DNA from: an uncultured Lachnospiraceae bacterium
GTDB taxonomy: Bacteria > Bacillota > Clostridia > Lachnospirales > Lachnospiraceae
Length of the DNA stretch: 7,003 nucleotides
Direction of reading: 5' to 3'
Assembly (NCBI GenBank): GCA_946639085.1
Contig: CAMPBP010000066.1
Span: 1-7,003 of the forward strand
Part shown: piece after piece, positions 5,691 to 7,003 of the stretch
How positions within the stretch are numbered: position 1 is the first letter of the stretch
How the letters are laid out: each line of letters opens with the position of its first letter
Made by a program: the position numbers and the translations under genes
The notes under the pieces: model-generated
Told to the model about the DNA's origin: nothing
Databases searched by the model: none
The model's input: the letters and a program-made list of their open reading frames with translations, nothing else

Positions 5691-7003
5691 AAAAAGATAG
5701 AAGCTTATAAAAGAATGATGCAGTACATACTGGCGCTTGTGAACTTCGGTGTTCTGCTTGCCATATTTATGTACTACGAAGTCGAATACTACAGCTACTA
5801 CATGACGGAACGTGTGGGATACAAAGGCTTCATGTTCGTCGGCGCTTTGTACTTTGTTTTCATGTATGTGTTTGCAAGTCTCTACGGAACGGTACGTATC
5901 GGTTATCAGAAAAACGTGGAGCTGGTGCTTTCCCAGATCATGGCAACACTCATGGTGGATATAATCACATATTTCGAGCTGTGTCTTATGCTCACGGATA
6001 TGATGAGCCTTGAGTACTACTGGTCGATGTTATTCATACACCTCGTATGGTCGGCACTGTGGATGATCTTTTCAAACTATTTATACAAAAAGATCTTCCC
6101 GCCAAGAAGGATACTTCTCGTTCACGGCGACAGACCTATCGATTCCATAGTTGAAAAGATCGGCACAAGAAAAGACAAGTTCATCATCGGCGGAACCGTT
6201 AACATTAACGCGGGAACCGAAGCCATATGCAATATGATACCCGATCATGACGCGGTAATGCTTTGGGACATACCCAATTCCGAGCGTAACAATCTTCTTA
6301 AGTTCTGTTACGGAAAGAGCATAAGAGTCTATACGATGCCCAAGATCTCAGACGTAATCGTGGCGGGGGCGGAAGAGCTTCATCTTTTTGACTCCCCCAT
6401 ACTGCTTACCCGCGAATATGCCATGAAGATCGAGCAGCAGATAATAAAGAGGCTGATAGACATAGTTTTTTCTTTCATCCTTATTATCGTAACTTCGCCT
6501 TTCATGTTAATTACCGCGATAATGGTCAAGGCCTGCGACAGAGGCCCTGTCCTTTACAAACAGACCAGATGCACCATAAACGGCAAAGAATTTAAGATAC
6601 TTAAGTTTCGAAGCATGCGCGTCGACGCCGAGAGTAACGGTGTTGCGAGACTTGCCAAGAAGGGCGATCCGAGGATAACCCCGATAGGAAAGTTCATAAG
6701 AAGGGTAAGACTCGATGAGCTTCCGCAGTTATTTAACATCCTTAAAGGTGATGTGTCCTTTATAGGACCCCGTCCCGAGCGCCCCGAGATAATCGCACAA
6801 TACATGGAAGCGATGCCAGAGTTTGCTTTCAGAATGAAGGTAAAGGCCGGACTTGCGGGATATGCGCAGGTGTACGGCAAATACAACACAACGCCTTACG
6901 ACAAGCTTAAGCTTGATCTTTGCTACATAGAAAATTACAGCATATGGCTTGATCTTAAACTTATGTTTTTGACGTTACGTGTTCTTTTTACCCCGGATGC
7001 AAC
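5688..7003 (+). CDS. Polyprenyl glycosylphosphotransferase (initiating sugar-1-phosphate transferase), 3' end missing
   Basis: Integral membrane enzyme of the long WbaP/WcaJ type that moves a sugar-1-phosphate from a UDP-sugar to undecaprenyl phosphate, starting the repeat unit. The window holds 438 codons; family length suggests about 20-30 residues are missing. Four N-terminal helices (near 12-30, 48-65, 82-102, 113-130) precede a Rossmann-like middle region beginning PRRILLVHGD (139-148). The catalytic domain starts with an amphipathic basic segment and the hydrophobic helix at 255-280, which contains SP at 270-271, where the family has a re-entrant break. Then come LKFRSM (305-310), the catalytic Asp-Glu pair D343-E344 in RLDELPQLFN, GDVSFIGPRPERPE (354-367) and KAGLAGYAQVYG (386-397). 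The sugar (glucose, galactose or an amino sugar) cannot be told. The start is TTG, in frame with the preceding GT2 gene across one TAG codon. Initiating enzymes often lead such operons; here it follows five others. Confidence 0.93.
   Translation, partial: MKKIEAYKRMMQYILALVNFGVLLAIFMYYEVEYYSYYMTERVGYKGFMFVGALYFVFMYVFASLYGTVRIGYQKNVELVLSQIMATLMVDIITYFELCLMLTDMMSLEYYWSMLFIHLVWSALWMIFSNYLYKKIFPPRRILLVHGDRPIDSIVEKIGTRKDKFIIGGTVNINAGTEAICNMIPDHDAVMLWDIPNSERNNLLKFCYGKSIRVYTMPKISDVIVAGAEELHLFDSPILLTREYAMKIEQQIIKRLIDIVFSFILIIVTSPFMLITAIMVKACDRGPVLYKQTRCTINGKEFKILKFRSMRVDAESNGVARLAKKGDPRITPIGKFIRRVRLDELPQLFNILKGDVSFIGPRPERPEIIAQYMEAMPEFAFRMKVKAGLAGYAQVYGKYNTTPYDKLKLDLCYIENYSIWLDLKLMFLTLRVLFTPDA

Noticed and set aside
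5715..5720. ATG-ATG as the start of the glycosylphosphotransferase
   Set aside because: It has no Shine-Dalgarno sequence, while TTG at 5688 has AGGAG 10 nt upstream and keeps the basic N-terminus; ATG 5715 remains a fallback.
6554..6889. Minus-strand open frame opposite the phosphotransferase catalytic domain
   Set aside because: The plus strand here encodes the conserved catalytic motifs KFRSM, RLDELPQLFN and GPRPERPE, so the minus-strand frame is a shadow.
1..7003. Insertion sequences, CRISPR arrays, tRNA or rRNA genes, and intrinsic terminators
   Set aside because: No transposase fragments, regularly spaced repeats or tRNA-like sequences were seen. The only T-rich stretches after 409 lie within coding sequence with no GC-rich stem before them.

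Overview
The window is the promoter-proximal end of a surface-polysaccharide (exopolysaccharide, capsule or cell-wall glycan) operon. The genes are Gram-positive in style: Shine-Dalgarno sites are strong, junctions are tight, and ATA (Ile), AGA/AGG (Arg) and CTT (Leu) codons are common at moderate GC. Together with a GtrB-type transferase, a clostridial-looking polytopic membrane protein and a long polyprenyl phosphosugar transferase, this suggests Firmicutes, most likely Clostridia such as Lachnospiraceae. That placement is an inference from style and remembered families, not from any search.

Layout. Bases 1-244 carry, on the minus strand, the first 81 codons of a lipoprotein cut by the left edge. 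Bases 245-408 are a divergent intergenic region with a candidate promoter for each direction and a leader of about 90 nt for the rightward operon. From 409 to the right edge there are six plus-strand genes with gaps of 0-18 nt or a 1-nt overlap, and no visible terminator: gmd (409-1443), fcl (1443-2396), a GtrB/CsbB-type polyprenyl-phosphate glycosyltransferase (2415-3344), a polytopic membrane protein of unknown function with GT-C-like features (3357-4910), a soluble-type GT2 glycosyltransferase (4914-5687), and a polyprenyl glycosylphosphotransferase (5688 to the edge, 3' truncated). The last gene starts with TTG directly after the previous stop codon.

How the genes fit together. Gmd and Fcl convert GDP-mannose to GDP-L-fucose in the cytosol. 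The glycosylphosphotransferase would start a lipid-linked repeat unit by placing a phosphosugar on undecaprenyl phosphate, and the GT2 enzyme would extend it. The GtrB-like enzyme would make a separate polyprenyl-phosphate monosaccharide, and the adjacent membrane protein is a plausible outer-face transferase that uses it, as in GtrB-GtrC or CsbB-YfhO systems. Flippase, polymerase, chain-length control and a recognisable fucosyltransferase are not in the window and probably lie further right.

The points most worth a second look are the GtrB/membrane-protein pair, the in-frame TAG|TTG junction between the last two genes, the back-to-back divergent promoters with a possibly leaderless lipoprotein mRNA, and the foldable operon leader.
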